Assembly: GCA_021782495.1 (NCBI GenBank)
Contig: JAJXUV010000006.1
Coordinates: 46,241 to 110,240, forward strand
DNA from: Pseudomonadota bacterium
GTDB taxonomy: Bacteria > Pseudomonadota > Gammaproteobacteria > UBA1113
Direction of reading: 5' to 3'
DNA: 64,000 nt
Below, piece by piece: positions 34,660 to 44,446 of this stretch. Position numbers and translations under genes: made by a program. The notes under the pieces are model-generated. The model was not told the DNA's origin, did no database searches, and saw only the letters and a list, made by a program, of their open reading frames with translations. Position 1 is the stretch's first letter. Each line of letters starts with the position of its first letter.

Positions 34660-35919
34660 ATGCTATTACGAATTGTTGGTTATTTTATTTTCTCAGCAAT
34701 TTTTGTTACACCCTTATCTATTTTTGCAAATACGCTTAGCCTTCCCGAAGCAGAGCATTTAGCGCTCACTAATTCACCGGAGCTACGTAGTTTAGAAGCA
34801 AGCAAATTAGCTTTAGAGCAGAAAGCGGTGGCAGATGGACAACTCCCCGATCCGCAATTCACCATAGGTGCCATTGATGTGCCTACCGATACTTTTAGTT
34901 TTGACCAAGACGATATGACCATGGTGCAATTCGGATTGCAACAGACTTTTTTACCGGGACATTCTTTAAAATATAAATCGCAAAAAACCAAAGATTTGTC
35001 TAAAGCGATGGAAAAAAGGCAACAAACTGAAAGCTTAGATTTACTGCGGAAAGTGCGAAATAGCTGGCTTGAATTATACTATTGGACCCATGTAAAAGAG
35101 ATTTTTGATAAAAATATTGCATTGTATCAATATTTATTGAAGTCTGTTTCCTCACAATACAGCGTAGGTAAAGTGACGCAATCTGATGTATTAGAAGTGC
35201 AATTAGAGTTATCGCGTCTTCAAGATCAACGTATTCAATTTTTGCAGCAAATCGATCTGGCGCGAGCCGATTTAAGCCGTTGGGTTGGATTAGACGATGT
35301 AGATTGGGCTATATCATCTACATTACCACAATGGCCAAACCCGCCTGCCTTATCTACTTTAAACACGCAAATACAACAACATCCTTTGTTAAAAATGGAT
35401 GCAGAGAATATCGATGCAGCTAAACAGGATGTTAATTATGCTAAAGAACAATATAAGCCTGGATGGATGCTAGAAGCTGATTATGGCATTCGTCAGGGGT
35501 ATATGCAGAATGGTATGCGACGATCCAATATGGTAACGATGCAAGCCACAATCGATTTGCCTTTTTTTACTGGCAAACGGCAGAGTAAGGAATTTGCTGC
35601 CAGTACTTCACAATTACTGGCGACTGAAATGGATCGACAAACACATTACAGAGATCTGTCTCAAGAATTACAGCAACAATATGCTATTTGGCAAAGATTA
35701 TCAGAGCGCGATGTTTTATATCAAGAAAAACTGATCCCGGAATCAATACAAAATTCTAGAACCGTTTTAGCAGCTTATAGTGATGCAAAAAGTGATCTGA
35801 GTACAGTATTACGGGCTTATAGCAATGAATTGACTGCGCAAATGGAATTATTACAAATTCAAATGACTCGAGCTAAAGCACGTGTTGATTTACTTTATCT
35901 GCAAGGAACAATGAAATGA
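34660..35919 (+). CDS. cusC: TolC-family outer-membrane channel of a heavy-metal efflux system (CusC-like)
   Basis: Outer-membrane efflux protein of 419 residues with a signal peptide (MLLRIVGYFIFSAIFVTPLSIFA). It has the two-fold repeated helical pattern of the TolC family (SLPEAEHLALTNSPELRSLEA at the N-terminus; coiled stretches with VLEVQLELSRLQDQ). It follows the CopB-like gene with no gap and overlaps the adaptor gene by 4 nt (ATGA). Together with the RND pump and adaptor downstream it would complete a tripartite channel from periplasm to outside. The exact name CusC is by context. Confidence 0.9.
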   Translation: MLLRIVGYFIFSAIFVTPLSIFANTLSLPEAEHLALTNSPELRSLEASKLALEQKAVADGQLPDPQFTIGAIDVPTDTFSFDQDDMTMVQFGLQQTFLPGHSLKYKSQKTKDLSKAMEKRQQTESLDLLRKVRNSWLELYYWTHVKEIFDKNIALYQYLLKSVSSQYSVGKVTQSDVLEVQLELSRLQDQRIQFLQQIDLARADLSRWVGLDDVDWAISSTLPQWPNPPALSTLNTQIQQHPLLKMDAENIDAAKQDVNYAKEQYKPGWMLEADYGIRQGYMQNGMRRSNMVTMQATIDLPFFTGKRQSKEFAASTSQLLATEMDRQTHYRDLSQELQQQYAIWQRLSERDVLYQEKLIPESIQNSRTVLAAYSDAKSDLSTVLRAYSNELTAQMELLQIQMTRAKARVDLLYLQGTMK

Positions 35920-37118
35920 AACAACGCCTACCATTTTTTATCTTTATCGCCTGTATTCTTATCGTGGTGATAGGCTTGGCATTTTATTTAAAAAAGGGGC
36001 ATTCTTTGCCTCAAGTGCAATCTAAGCCTTTATATTGGATTGATCCAATGGAGCCACAGGTACATTATCCTGGTCCAGGTAAATCGCATATGGGAATGGA
36101 ATTAGTTCCCGTTTATCCTCAAGCAGATAATCCTAATACTATCCATATTTCACCTGCCGTGGTACAGAACCTAGGTATCCAAACAACGTCAGTCGTTAAT
36201 AGCGCTTTGCCTAGACGTATTAATACGGTAGGGTATATACAATCCAATGAAGATAATATTAGCCATATTCACAGTTATGTGGATGGTTGGCTGAGAAAAT
36301 TAGCGGTGAAAGCGATTGGTGAGCCTGTACACACAGGACAGCTTTTATTTCAATTGTATTCACCCACCTTAGTGGCTGCGCAATCGGATTATTTGCTGGC
36401 GTTAAATTCCAACAATACTGTTCTTCAGAATGCGGCACACCAACAATTGCTGGCCTTACAGATCTCAGAACAACAGATTCAACAACTCAGGCAAACGCAT
36501 CAAGTGAATCAATTAATCAATATTTATGCACCACAAAATGGCGTTATCATTGCCTTGGATGTGAGAGAAGGCATGCGGGTAACACCGGATATGGACATTA
36601 TGAGTCTTTCGGATTTAGCGACTGTGTGGATGATGGCCGAAGTAGATGAAGCTCAAGCAACTTGGGTAAAAATAGGCGCGCCGGTTGAAGCCCATATGGT
36701 GGCTTTTCCGGGTAAAATATGGCGAGGTCGAGTTGATTATGTTTATCCTACGATGAATGCTACCACGCGGACTTTACCAGTGCGTATTCAATTTGATAAT
36801 CCTAATTTAGAGCTGAAGCCTAATATGTATGCCGATGTGGCTATCTTAATAGAATCAAACCAAAAGGTGCTCAATATTCCTTTATCGGCATTGATCCGTG
36901 GTAATCAGCACGATCGCGTTATTCTTTACTTAGGTGAAGGACGTTTTCAAGTACGGTCGATTAAGACGGGATTGGAATCAGGAGATCGTGTGGAAATTAT
37001 ATCGGGACTTGCTGTGGGCGATAAAGTGGTGACATCGGGACAATTTTTGCTAGATTCAGAGGCTAATTTAAATGCAGGCTTACAACGGCTACAGACTCCT
37101 ACGGAGAAAAATAAATGA
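35916..37118 (+). CDS. cusB: Periplasmic adaptor of a Cu/Ag RND efflux system (CusB-like)
   Basis: Membrane-fusion protein of 400 residues. N-terminal membrane anchor FIFIACILIVVIGLAFYL. Then a heavy-metal-binding motif YWIDPMEPQVHYPGPGKSHMGMELVP, written here in parts: YWIDPMEPQ and GKSHMGMELVPVYP, the CusB version of the YHS-like HMBD with Met in place of Cys. The barrel-sandwich and beta-barrel domains follow (LRKLAVKAIGEPVHTGQLLFQLYSP; VWMMAEVDEAQATWVKIGAPVEA). Overlaps of 4 nt on both sides tie it to the channel and pump genes. Met-rich metal sites support Cu(I)/Ag(I) specificity. Confidence 0.93.
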   Translation: MKQRLPFFIFIACILIVVIGLAFYLKKGHSLPQVQSKPLYWIDPMEPQVHYPGPGKSHMGMELVPVYPQADNPNTIHISPAVVQNLGIQTTSVVNSALPRRINTVGYIQSNEDNISHIHSYVDGWLRKLAVKAIGEPVHTGQLLFQLYSPTLVAAQSDYLLALNSNNTVLQNAAHQQLLALQISEQQIQQLRQTHQVNQLINIYAPQNGVIIALDVREGMRVTPDMDIMSLSDLATVWMMAEVDEAQATWVKIGAPVEAHMVAFPGKIWRGRVDYVYPTMNATTRTLPVRIQFDNPNLELKPNMYADVAILIESNQKVLNIPLSALIRGNQHDRVILYLGEGRFQVRSIKTGLESGDRVEIISGLAVGDKVVTSGQFLLDSEANLNAGLQRLQTPTEKNK

Positions 37119-40100
37119 TCCCTGCTGTCATAGGTTGGTCATTACGCCATCGCGTCTTTGTGGTATTGCTGGCTGTTTTATTGGGACTACTGGGGGTCTA
37201 TACCATTCAAAATACGGCTGTAGACGCTATTCCCGATTTATCAGATGTGCAAGTTATCATTAAAACAGATTATCCTGGACGGCCGCCGCAGGTAGTCGAA
37301 GATCAAGTCACTTATCCTCTGACCACAACGATGCTGGCAGTTCCTGGCTCTGTGACGGTGCGTGCTGAATCAGGATTTGGCGAATCCTATGTCTATGTTA
37401 TTTTTAAAGATGGTACCGATTTGTATTGGGCGCGTTCAAGAGTGCTTGAATACTTAAGTCAAATGGTAAATCGCTTACCACCCGGAGCGACCACGAGTTT
37501 AGGCCCCGATGCTACGGGCGTCGGCTGGGTGTATGAATATGCTTTAACCGATAAATCAAATCAATATAATTTGTCGCAATTAACCAGTATACAAAATTGG
37601 TTTTTAAAATATGAGTTGCAAAAAATACCTGGTGTGGCAGAAGTTGCAACCGTAGGTGGAATGGTGCGGCAATATCAAATTACCTTGAATCCAAATCGGC
37701 TACGTGCTTTCGGTTTAACTTTGGAGCAGATAAAACAAGCAGTTCAAAATGCAAATCAAGAAGCGGGAGCTGCAGCGCTAGAAATGAGTGAAGCAGAATA
37801 TATGGTTGATGTTAAAGGTTATTTGAAATCAATTCATGATATTGAGCAAATTCCCATTGGATTAGGCGAGCAGGGCATTCCCATTTTAATGAAGGATGTT
37901 GCCAGCATACAATTAGGGCCACAAATACGACGCGGTATTGCAGATTTAAATGGTCAAGGCGAGGTGACCGGCGGTATTATTGTGATGCGTTATGGACAAA
38001 ATGCCTTAAAAACGATTGAAAGAGTGACAACAAAGCTGGCTGCTTTAAAAGCAAGCTTACCCGCGGGAGTGCAGATAGTTGAAACGTATAATCGCGCCAC
38101 ACTGATCCACAAAGCCATTAATACATTGAGCAATAAATTGATTGAAGAATTCATCATCGTGTCGCTGATTTGCATTGCTTTTTTATATCATTTTCGCTCG
38201 TCTTTAGTCATTATTATCAGCCTCCCATTGGGTATTTTAGCCGCTATTGTCATCATGTATGTACAAGGAATTAATGCTAATATTATGTCGCTGGGTGGTA
38301 TTGCCATCGCTATTGGAGCAATGGTGGATGCCGCTATTGTCATGATAGAAAATGCCCACAGGCATATGGAAAATACTGTTATCACCGAACAGAATCATTG
38401 GCAGGTAATACAAGAGGCAACCTTAGAGGTTGGTCCGCCTTTGTTTTTTTCTCTGTTGATTATTACCTTCAGTTTTTTACCTATTTTTGCGCTGCAAGCA
38501 CAGGAAGGTAGAATGTTTTCGCCTTTGGCGTATACTAAAAGCTATGCTATGGCTGCTGCTGCAGGTTTGTCTATTACCTTGGTACCAGTATTGATGGGGT
38601 ATTTAATTCGTGGCCATATTAAACCAGAAAAGCAAAATCCATTGAATCGCGCATTGTATGCATTCTATTATCCTGTTATTCAAGCGGTGTTAAAAGCCCC
38701 TAAGGCTGTGTTAGCGGTTGCTTTAGGAATAGTGTTGTTGAGTGTGTGGCCAGCCTTACACTTAGGTTCTGAATTTATGCCTACCTTAAACGAAGGTGAT
38801 TTGATGTATATGCCTACTACTTTTCCAGGATTATCTGCAGGTAAAGCCGCGCAAATTTTACAGCAAACCGATAAATTGATTTACGCTTTTCCTGAAGTTA
38901 AAACGGTATTCGGTAAAACGGGCCATGCAGACACGGCCACCGATCCCGCACCGCTGTCCATGCTGGAAACGACAATTCAATTTAAACCTAGAAATGCATG
39001 GCGAAAAGGCATGACACCAGAAAAGTTACGTGCGGAACTGGCAGAACAATTGCAATTGCCCGGTGTCTCTAATGCTTGGGTAATGCCCATCAGTACCCGT
39101 ATCGATATGTTGGCGACGGGAATTAAAACGCCTGTGGGCATAAAAATTGCGGGACCTGATTTACAAACGATAGAAAAAATAGGACAACAGTTAGAAACCA
39201 TTTTACAGCCTTTACCGGGTACGGTGTCCGTCTATGCGGAGCGTACGGCAAGTGCACGTTATGTCACTATAGATATCAATCGCAAGGAAGCGGCGCGTTA
39301 TGGCCTTAATATTAAAGATATTCAGAATATTGTTGAGTTGGCTGTAGGCGGTATGAATATTACAGAAACGATTGAAGGGCGAGAACGTTATCCAGTTAAT
39401 CTGCGTTATCCGTATTATAGTCGAGACTCATTGGAAAAAATACGATTATTACCCATTGTGACCAGCCTAGGAGCTAGTATTCCTTTAGAGACTATTGCTA
39501 AGGTCAATATAAGTGAAGGACCGGATATGATACGCAGTGAAAATGCTCAGTTGAATGGTTGGGTTTATTTGGATATTGTAGGCCGTGATTTGGGTTCTTA
39601 TGTGAAGGAAGCACAAAAAAAAGTATCACAACAACTCAAATTGCCACCCGGCTACTCGCTGACTTGGTCTGGTCAATATGAATATTTGGCGCGTGCTAAA
39701 GCACGATTGGAAATGATCGCGCCTCTTACACTGGCCATTATTATTTTCTTATTGTATCTCAATTTTCGTCGTATCACAGAAGTGGTGATCATTTTAATAA
39801 CTTTGCCGCTAGCATTGGCAGGAGGAACTTGGCTACTGTATCTTTTAGGTTATCATTTATCGGTAGCGGTAATCGTGGGTTTTATTGCTTTAACCGGTGT
39901 GGCTGTTGAAATAGGGGTCGTGATGCTGGTTTATTTGAATCAAGCGTTTAAAAAATATCAACTGCGTGCAGAAGAAAAGAAATGTCTATTAACAAAAGAG
40001 GATATTGCCAATGCGGTTATGGATGGTGCCTTATTGCGTTTAAGGCCTATTGCCATGACGGTGTGTGCAGTGGTGGGTGGTTTACTGCCTATTATGTTTT

Positions 40101-40234
40101 TAGGAGGCACCGGGTCAGAAGTTATGTCACGTATTGCCGCACCTATGATAGGAGGAATGATCAGCGCTACTGCATTGGCCTTGGTGGTCATTCCCGCCGT
40201 TTATTTTTTATGGAAGCAAAAAGATTTTGAATAG
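37115..40234 (+). CDS. cusA: Cu(I)/Ag(I) efflux RND pump (CusA-like)
   Basis: Inner-membrane proton-driven RND transporter of 1039 residues with the HME-RND signature GAMVDAAIVMIENAHRH and two large periplasmic loops. Three methionines, M566 (LMYMPTTFPG), M616 (LSMLETTIQF) and M665 (RIDMLATGIK), align with E. coli CusA M573/M623/M672 at a constant offset of 7. These residues bind Cu(I)/Ag(I), so the pump is assigned to monovalent copper/silver rather than Zn/Co/Cd. It is the last gene of the operon and overlaps cusB by 4 nt. No CusRS two-component system or CusF is adjacent, so control is probably remote. Confidence 0.96.
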   Translation: MIPAVIGWSLRHRVFVVLLAVLLGLLGVYTIQNTAVDAIPDLSDVQVIIKTDYPGRPPQVVEDQVTYPLTTTMLAVPGSVTVRAESGFGESYVYVIFKDGTDLYWARSRVLEYLSQMVNRLPPGATTSLGPDATGVGWVYEYALTDKSNQYNLSQLTSIQNWFLKYELQKIPGVAEVATVGGMVRQYQITLNPNRLRAFGLTLEQIKQAVQNANQEAGAAALEMSEAEYMVDVKGYLKSIHDIEQIPIGLGEQGIPILMKDVASIQLGPQIRRGIADLNGQGEVTGGIIVMRYGQNALKTIERVTTKLAALKASLPAGVQIVETYNRATLIHKAINTLSNKLIEEFIIVSLICIAFLYHFRSSLVIIISLPLGILAAIVIMYVQGINANIMSLGGIAIAIGAMVDAAIVMIENAHRHMENTVITEQNHWQVIQEATLEVGPPLFFSLLIITFSFLPIFALQAQEGRMFSPLAYTKSYAMAAAAGLSITLVPVLMGYLIRGHIKPEKQNPLNRALYAFYYPVIQAVLKAPKAVLAVALGIVLLSVWPALHLGSEFMPTLNEGDLMYMPTTFPGLSAGKAAQILQQTDKLIYAFPEVKTVFGKTGHADTATDPAPLSMLETTIQFKPRNAWRKGMTPEKLRAELAEQLQLPGVSNAWVMPISTRIDMLATGIKTPVGIKIAGPDLQTIEKIGQQLETILQPLPGTVSVYAERTASARYVTIDINRKEAARYGLNIKDIQNIVELAVGGMNITETIEGRERYPVNLRYPYYSRDSLEKIRLLPIVTSLGASIPLETIAKVNISEGPDMIRSENAQLNGWVYLDIVGRDLGSYVKEAQKKVSQQLKLPPGYSLTWSGQYEYLARAKARLEMIAPLTLAIIIFLLYLNFRRITEVVIILITLPLALAGGTWLLYLLGYHLSVAVIVGFIALTGVAVEIGVVMLVYLNQAFKKYQLRAEEKKCLLTKEDIANAVMDGALLRLRPIAMTVCAVVGGLLPIMFLGGTGSEVMSRIAAPMIGGMISATALALVVIPAVYFLWKQKDFE

Positions 40235-40303
40235 TCTCTGGTATTTATAGTATGTTAAAATGATGCTATGAAAAGTGAGTAGAAATGGATAACAGGAATA
40301 TAC

Positions 40304-41971
40304 ATGGAAAAAATATGGCTTAAAAATTACCCCATAGGGGTCCCCGAGACAATTGATGCCAGTCATTCAGGCACTTTAGTGGATGTTTTATTGGATGCTT
40401 GTCGCCGCTATGCCGATCGCATTGCTTTTCAAAGTGAGTTTGGCAGTTTGAGCTATGCAGAATTAGAAGAAAAAAGTTTGGCCTTTGCGACGTTCTTGCA
40501 ACAAGAATGGGGCTTAAAGAAAGGTGAGCGTTTTGGCATTATGTTACCCAATGTATTGGCTTATCCTATTGCTTTTCTCGGCATTTTGAGAGCAGGCTTG
40601 ATTATCGTGAATATCAACCCGATGTACACGCCGCGTGAATTGGCGCACGAATTAAAAGATGCGGGTTGTCAACATCTGTTAGTCCTAGATATTTTTTCAA
40701 AAACTGTTTCGGACAGTTGGCAAGAAGCCAACATCGAAAAAGTGATGGTGGCTCATGTGGGGGACTTTATTGCGCCTTGGAAAGCAAGCTTTCTGCAATT
40801 TATTTTAAAATACATTCAAAGAAAATTGCCTGAAGTGCATTTGCCAAATAGCATAGACTTTAATGAAGCTTTGGAAAAAGTAAAAGGCAAAGTGTTGGAT
40901 CCTGTGCGCATCGATAAAGAAGATGTGGCGCTTTTACAGTATACGGGAGGCACCACAGGAGTTGCCAAAGGCGCTGAATTAACCCACTACAATCTATTGT
41001 CTAATTTATTCCAAGTAGAAGCTTGGTTGCGTCCTGCTTTGATGGCGCATGATTTTAATGCGCAATTGGTGATTGTGACCGCATTGCCCTTATACCATAT
41101 TTTTTCTTTGCTGGCAAATGCCTTGTTGTTTATGTATCAAGGTGGCAAAAATCTGACGATTTTAAATCCCAGAGATTTCAAAAAATTTGTTAAGCGCTTA
41201 CAAAAAGAAAAATTTCACGCCATTACGGGCGTTAATAGTTTGTATAATGCTTTGTTGGATACCCCGGGTTTTGAAAAAATAGATTTTTCGCATTTATTGT
41301 TTAGCATCGGAGGCGGAACGGCTATACAAGAAGAAGTAGCTAAACGTTGGGCCGATAAAACGGGCAATGCTTTATTGTCGGGTTATGGTTTAACTGAAAC
41401 TTCACCGGTGGTGACAGTAACGCCTTTAACCGCAAAAGAATACATGGCATCGGTGGGTTTGGCTGTGCCTTCTACGGAGTTGTCTATTCGCGATCCTCAA
41501 GGAGCTGAATTGCCTTTGGGTGAAGAAGGGGAATTGTGTGTGCGTGGTCCGCAAGTAATGCGTGGCTATTGGCGCAACGAAGCTGAAACTCGATTAGTTT
41601 TTTGGCCGGATGAATGGCTACGTACGGGCGACATCGCAAAAATAGACAAAGAGGGCTATGTGTATCTTTTAGATCGCAGCAAAGACATGATTTTAGTATC
41701 GGGCTTTAATGTTTATCCCAATGAAGTAGAAGCCGTGCTGGCCATGCACCCGGGTATTTTGGAAAGTGGCGTGATAGGTGTTCCCAGTCAGGAAAGTGGT
41801 GAACAAGTGAAAGCTTTTATTGTGAAACGCGATCCCCATTTAACCAAAGAAAGCGTGATGGAACATTGTCGAAAAAATTTAACGGGGTACAAGAGGCCGA
41901 AAATAATAGAGTTTTGCGAGGCTTTACCTAAAACAGCCGTGGGGAAGATTTTACGTAAAGATCTGCGATAA
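40304..41971 (+). CDS. fadD: Long-chain fatty acid-CoA ligase
   Basis: AMP-forming acyl-CoA synthetase of 555 residues that activates fatty acids for beta-oxidation or lipid synthesis. Motifs are the P-loop-like LLQYTGGTTGVAKGAELTH, GYGLTETSPVV, the hinge/Asp region LRTGDIAKIDKEGYVYLLDR, KDMILVSGFNVYPNEVE (fatty-acyl synthetase signature) and the catalytic Lys in KTAVGKILRKDLR at the C-terminus. A ribosome site with CAGGAA precedes ATG 40304. It stands alone after the copper operon, convergent with the acetyltransferase gene. Confidence 0.95.
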   Translation: MEKIWLKNYPIGVPETIDASHSGTLVDVLLDACRRYADRIAFQSEFGSLSYAELEEKSLAFATFLQQEWGLKKGERFGIMLPNVLAYPIAFLGILRAGLIIVNINPMYTPRELAHELKDAGCQHLLVLDIFSKTVSDSWQEANIEKVMVAHVGDFIAPWKASFLQFILKYIQRKLPEVHLPNSIDFNEALEKVKGKVLDPVRIDKEDVALLQYTGGTTGVAKGAELTHYNLLSNLFQVEAWLRPALMAHDFNAQLVIVTALPLYHIFSLLANALLFMYQGGKNLTILNPRDFKKFVKRLQKEKFHAITGVNSLYNALLDTPGFEKIDFSHLLFSIGGGTAIQEEVAKRWADKTGNALLSGYGLTETSPVVTVTPLTAKEYMASVGLAVPSTELSIRDPQGAELPLGEEGELCVRGPQVMRGYWRNEAETRLVFWPDEWLRTGDIAKIDKEGYVYLLDRSKDMILVSGFNVYPNEVEAVLAMHPGILESGVIGVPSQESGEQVKAFIVKRDPHLTKESVMEHCRKNLTGYKRPKIIEFCEALPKTAVGKILRKDLR

Positions 41972-41988
41972 TACTCTTCGCAGTTGAT

Positions 41989-42900
41989 TTAATGCCGCCT
42001 TTCTGTGATTTTATAATGCGGCGGAAAACTAAAATCTTTATTAATACGCCAGAACTGATAAGTTTGTCGCAAACTAAAACCGCAATTTTGATACAAGTGT
42101 AAAGCGTGGTGGTTATTCGTTGCTACCACCAATTCAAAATGATGATGGCCTTCTGCGATCAAGGTATTCAGCGCCAATTTCAGCATTTGCAGCCCAAAAC
42201 CCGAGTGACGTTTTTCCGGAATAATCCCTATATCATGTAAACAAGTAACATCTGGGCTATCGATACGTGCGTGCAAAGCACCGATAGGCTCTCCGTGATA
42301 CAAAGCAAGAAAACAACATCTGTTTGGCATGGTCACGGTTTTGGAAAAACGTTGGAGCATCATTTCCAAATCGGAATGAAAAGCACGTTCATGGATCTGT
42401 GCTAATAATTCCGCGTCTTCTTTCTTTTTGACTTGAACTAATTCAATGGAATCCAGAGCTGAAATATTTTCTTTCCCTAAGTTTTCACGCTTTAATATGT
42501 ATTCTTTGTGTGTGGCTTCAGCCCCTAAACGATTGAAAATTTTTGACAAGGTCGTATCCAGTATATCGGAAGACAAGATCAAAGCATCGTAATACAATAA
42601 TTGTAATTTATCGCGTGCATAATCTAAGAGATGCTCAAACAAACTTTGATTGCGAAAATCTGGGTGTATAGAAAAGGACACTTCAATGGTGTAATCTTCA
42701 AAATTAAAGGTGCTCAAATACCCTATCATTTCGCCATCTTTGTATAAGCAATAATCTCCGGGGATATCACGTTTTAATTTGAGGACTTCCCAATAAATCA
42801 TGGGCGTATGACCATCCACCGCTTCACAGCAATCGACTAAAGCGTGGAGATCTTCTATTAATTTATCATTCAATCCATTGTATTCGTGTAATGTGATCAT
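41989..42900 (-). CDS. Tandem GNAT acetyltransferase
   Basis: A 303-residue protein with two GNAT-like halves. The N-terminal half (GEMIGYLSTFNFEDYTIEVSFSIHPDFRNQ...LFEHLL) is partly degenerate. The C-terminal half (about 160-290) has the acetyl-CoA-binding pattern IGIIPEKRHSGFGLQMLKLALN and the motif ATNNHHALHLYQNCGFSLRQTYQFW. The acceptor substrate is unknown; tandem GNAT proteins include mycothiol synthase-like and uncharacterised enzymes. It lies 8 nt downstream of hslO on the same strand and may share its transcript. Confidence 0.88.
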   Translation of the reverse strand: MITLHEYNGLNDKLIEDLHALVDCCEAVDGHTPMIYWEVLKLKRDIPGDYCLYKDGEMIGYLSTFNFEDYTIEVSFSIHPDFRNQSLFEHLLDYARDKLQLLYYDALILSSDILDTTLSKIFNRLGAEATHKEYILKRENLGKENISALDSIELVQVKKKEDAELLAQIHERAFHSDLEMMLQRFSKTVTMPNRCCFLALYHGEPIGALHARIDSPDVTCLHDIGIIPEKRHSGFGLQMLKLALNTLIAEGHHHFELVVATNNHHALHLYQNCGFSLRQTYQFWRINKDFSFPPHYKITERRH

Positions 42901-42908
42901 GATCGATC

Positions 42909-43787
42909 CTAATGTAAAGAAGAAGGCGATGAATCCGCCGAAGGATGAAAAATTTGATACACATCGATCGGATCAAATTCATAACTTTGATTGCAAAATT
43001 CGCAATTGACCACCAAGGATTGTGTCGTATTGAATATATCCATTGCTTCTTTTTCCCCTAAAGTTAGAATAGCTTGCTCGCTTTTTTGAGGGGAACAGGA
43101 ACATTTAAACTCGACTGCTTGCGGCATAAACCACTGTGTGTCTTCACCGTGAAATAAACGGTGCGTTAATTCTATGGGTGGAACGGTTAATAATTCGGGT
43201 TGAGTCAGCGTGTCGGCCAAACAAGTTACGTGTTGCCACATGTCTTCAGTCATTTCTTCATCGGGCAAAGTTTGAAGCATCAATCCCACAATGTTTTCAT
43301 GGGTGGATGCAAAATAAAATTTCGTCGGCAATTGTTCAGACTGTTCAAAATAATGCGCCAAACAAAGGGCCAAATTTTCTTGCTCCAAAGCAACGATGCC
43401 ACTGTACGTTTCTTGCGAAGCGGATTGGGTGATACTAATTAAGCATTGCGCCTCAGCAAATAATTCTGTGTCGGAATGCAAATCTATACTTTCATCCCAT
43501 TTGGCCAAACCGCGCAATTGCAATAAATGATTGCATTGTGCCAGTAATAATTTGATGGGCCCAGGGCCTTCAATCTGCAAAGTGGTTTTTCCTTCGTATT
43601 TTAAAGTACTGGAAATCAAGGCGCTGGCCGCCAAAGCTTCGCCAATCAACATACTGACTCTGAGCGGATAAGGGTGTATGGCTTGAATGGCTTGATAAGC
43701 GCGATTTAGCTGAACCCATTGCCCCCGTACGTGTAAATTTTTCAAGATAAAACGGTGTACACAATCTTTAGTTAAAAGAGAAGACAT
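42909..43787 (-). CDS. hslO: Redox-activated chaperone Hsp33
   Basis: Holdase chaperone activated by oxidative stress with heat, 292 residues. The C-terminal zinc-binding redox switch is complete: CxC in EFKCSCSPQKSE and CxxC in NCEFCNQSYEFD, about 30 residues apart. The N-terminal domain has HRFILKNLHVRGQWVQL, typical of the family. It is flanked closely on the same strand by upp (2-nt gap) upstream and the GNAT gene downstream, suggesting a three-gene operon upp-hslO-GNAT. Confidence 0.95.
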   Translation of the reverse strand: MSSLLTKDCVHRFILKNLHVRGQWVQLNRAYQAIQAIHPYPLRVSMLIGEALAASALISSTLKYEGKTTLQIEGPGPIKLLLAQCNHLLQLRGLAKWDESIDLHSDTELFAEAQCLISITQSASQETYSGIVALEQENLALCLAHYFEQSEQLPTKFYFASTHENIVGLMLQTLPDEEMTEDMWQHVTCLADTLTQPELLTVPPIELTHRLFHGEDTQWFMPQAVEFKCSCSPQKSEQAILTLGEKEAMDIFNTTQSLVVNCEFCNQSYEFDPIDVYQIFHPSADSSPSSLH

Positions 43788-43789
43788 TT

Positions 43790-44446
43790 TTATTTTGTTC
43801 CAAATAAGCGATCGCCTGCATCGCCTAAACCTGGCAAGATATAGCCATGTTCGTTAAGTTGTCGATCTAAGGCCGCTGCATATATTTTGACATCGGGGTG
43901 CATCGAGGCAACAATCTTTACCCCTTCTGGAGAAGCAACCAGGCAAACCAAAGTGAGGCGATGGAGCCCACGGTCTTTTAACAACTGAATGGCTCGGGCT
44001 GTAGAGCCACCCGTTGCCAACATGGGATCGCAAATGAAATAAGCGCTGCCTTCGCTGTTTTGCGGGATTTTAAAATAATACTGTTGGGGCTCTAAAGTTT
44101 TTTCATCCCGATATAAACCAATATGGCCAACCCGAGCTTCTGGAATGAGTTGTAAAAAACTTTCAGTCATCCCTAAGCCTGCACGTAAAATCGGCACAAT
44201 GACCGGATATTTGTCTTTGAGCATGGGGGTTGATAAGGGTTCCAGTGGCGTTTCAATAGAGACTTCTTTCAGAGTTAAATCTTGTGTCGCTTCATAAGCA
44301 ATCAGCAAAGTGATTTCAGCCACCAATTCCCTAAAAATTTTAGCTGGCGTTTCTTTGTTGCGTAATAAGGATAATTTATGGGCAATTAAAGGGTGTTTGA
44401 CGCAATAAAAAAGAGGAAATTGCGGCAAAGGCGTGACAAGCGGCAT
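43790..44446 (-). CDS. upp: Uracil phosphoribosyltransferase
   Basis: Salvages uracil to UMP with PRPP. The 218-residue protein has the PRPP-binding loop FICDPMLATGGSTARAIQLL, the N-terminal LRNKETPAKIFRELVAEI dimer region, PILRAGLGMTESFLQLIP, and the C-terminal uracil-specific YILPGLGDAGDRLFGT. It is the first gene of a probable upp-hslO-GNAT operon. An AAGGAC-type ribosome site precedes ATG 44446. Confidence 0.96.
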   Translation of the reverse strand: MPLVTPLPQFPLFYCVKHPLIAHKLSLLRNKETPAKIFRELVAEITLLIAYEATQDLTLKEVSIETPLEPLSTPMLKDKYPVIVPILRAGLGMTESFLQLIPEARVGHIGLYRDEKTLEPQQYYFKIPQNSEGSAYFICDPMLATGGSTARAIQLLKDRGLHRLTLVCLVASPEGVKIVASMHPDVKIYAAALDRQLNEHGYILPGLGDAGDRLFGTK

